64,000 bases of DNA from contig NZ_CM001165.1 of the NCBI RefSeq assembly GCF_000213055.1, positions 4,548,945 through 4,612,944 on the forward strand, in the 5' to 3' direction. The position numbers and the translations under genes were made by a program. The notes beneath the pieces are model-generated. The model was given only the letters and a program-made list of their open reading frames with translations. It made no database searches and was not told where the DNA came from. Below, in pieces: positions 63,806 to 64,000 of the stretch; position 1 is the first letter of the stretch; each line of letters begins with the position of its first letter. The DNA is from Streptomyces sp. Tu6071. Its GTDB lineage: Bacteria; Actinomycetota; Actinomycetes; Streptomycetales; Streptomycetaceae.

Positions 63806-64000
63806 GTGATTCGTGACGCCTCCCGTCTTCCCGTGACGTGGTGGAAGTCCTCGGCGAGCGGCACGCAGTCCGACTGCGTCGAGTGCGGAAGGCTCGGCGC
63901 GCGGGCCGTGGCCGTACGGGACAGCAAGCGACCCTCGGGCCCGGCCCTCGTCGTGAGCCCCGCCGCGCTCACCGCCTTCGCCACGGCGGCCGGCGCCGGA
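63806..64000 (+). CDS. DUF397 small protein (3' truncated by window end)
   Basis: A further DUF397 protein: VTWWKSSASGTQSDCVECGRLGARAVAVRDSKRPSGPALVVSPAALTAFATAAGAG, open to the last base with no stop. The GTG at 63806 follows AAGGA by 7 nt. The SDCVECG replaces NCVE of other copies. The XRE plus two DUF397 layout, with a hairpin between the copies, mirrors the cassette at 26.4-27.7 kb. Confidence 0.9.
   Translation, partial: MIRDASRLPVTWWKSSASGTQSDCVECGRLGARAVAVRDSKRPSGPALVVSPAALTAFATAAGAG

Overview
The window is about 64 kb of very GC-rich, densely packed, actinobacterial DNA. Codons end mostly in G/C, GTG starts and 4-nt GTGA/ATGA gene overlaps are common, and several promoters sit directly on start codons (leaderless transcripts). 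Family content (two resuscitation-promoting factors, a c-di-AMP riboswitch leader, XRE/DUF397 cassettes, DivIC, secreted DUF1906 and I36 proteins) and the order of housekeeping genes point to the chromosomal core of a Streptomyces. This assignment rests on recalled gene order and families, not on a search.

Layout. 1-5.3 kb: end of ppc, then a minus-strand housekeeping block pth, rplY, prs, glmU and tRNA-Gln(UUG). 5.3-7.5 kb: an HTH protein whose 3' end runs into the tRNA, and a histidine kinase with no adjacent regulator. 7.5-14.3 kb: an accessory block with two deaminase-fold proteins and three SUKH-type domains, followed by a DivIVA-like coiled coil and a SanA/YdcF protein. 14.3-19.4 kb: a MerR/NTF2 pair, then a divergent class B penicillin-binding protein facing a LysR regulator and serine beta-lactamase-like hydrolase. 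20-23.5 kb: a MacB-type ABC exporter. 23.7-26.4 kb: DHFR-family protein, esterase and tandem GNAT. 26.4-29.4 kb: an XRE-DUF397-DUF397 cassette diverging from a small CxxC protein and a fused peptide deformylase. 29.6-33.2 kb: mfd. 33-42 kb: VOC protein, secreted I36 protein, lipoprotein-MacA-MacB operon, secreted HNH nuclease and a DUF1906 protein. 42-44 kb: SurA-like lipoprotein and mazG. 44-49 kb: secreted GH92 mannosidase, DUF1023 hydrolase and acyltransferase. 49-54.7 kb: NarL-type two-component pair, TetR/quinone oxidoreductase pair and a P450. 54.8-61.5 kb: two Rpf proteins, eno, divIC, DUF501, Ppx/GppA and a membrane protein. 61.5-64 kb: an HATPase with two small Cys proteins, diverging from a second XRE-DUF397-DUF397 cassette cut by the window edge.

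Themes. Many gene pairs look built for local regulation: divergent regulator/target pairs with visible inverted repeats (MerR/NTF2, LysR/PBP, TetR/oxidoreductase) and a LacI-type operator before the mannosidase. Cell-wall functions recur (glmU, PBP, beta-lactamase-like protein, SanA, two Rpfs, divIC). The most unusual part is the 7.5-12.4 kb deaminase/SUKH block, which has the parts of polymorphic toxin/immunity systems but no visible secretion or delivery domain. Other notable points are a probable AUC start codon, a deformylase fused to an uncharacterised N-terminal region, and an uneven distribution of tandem repeats.
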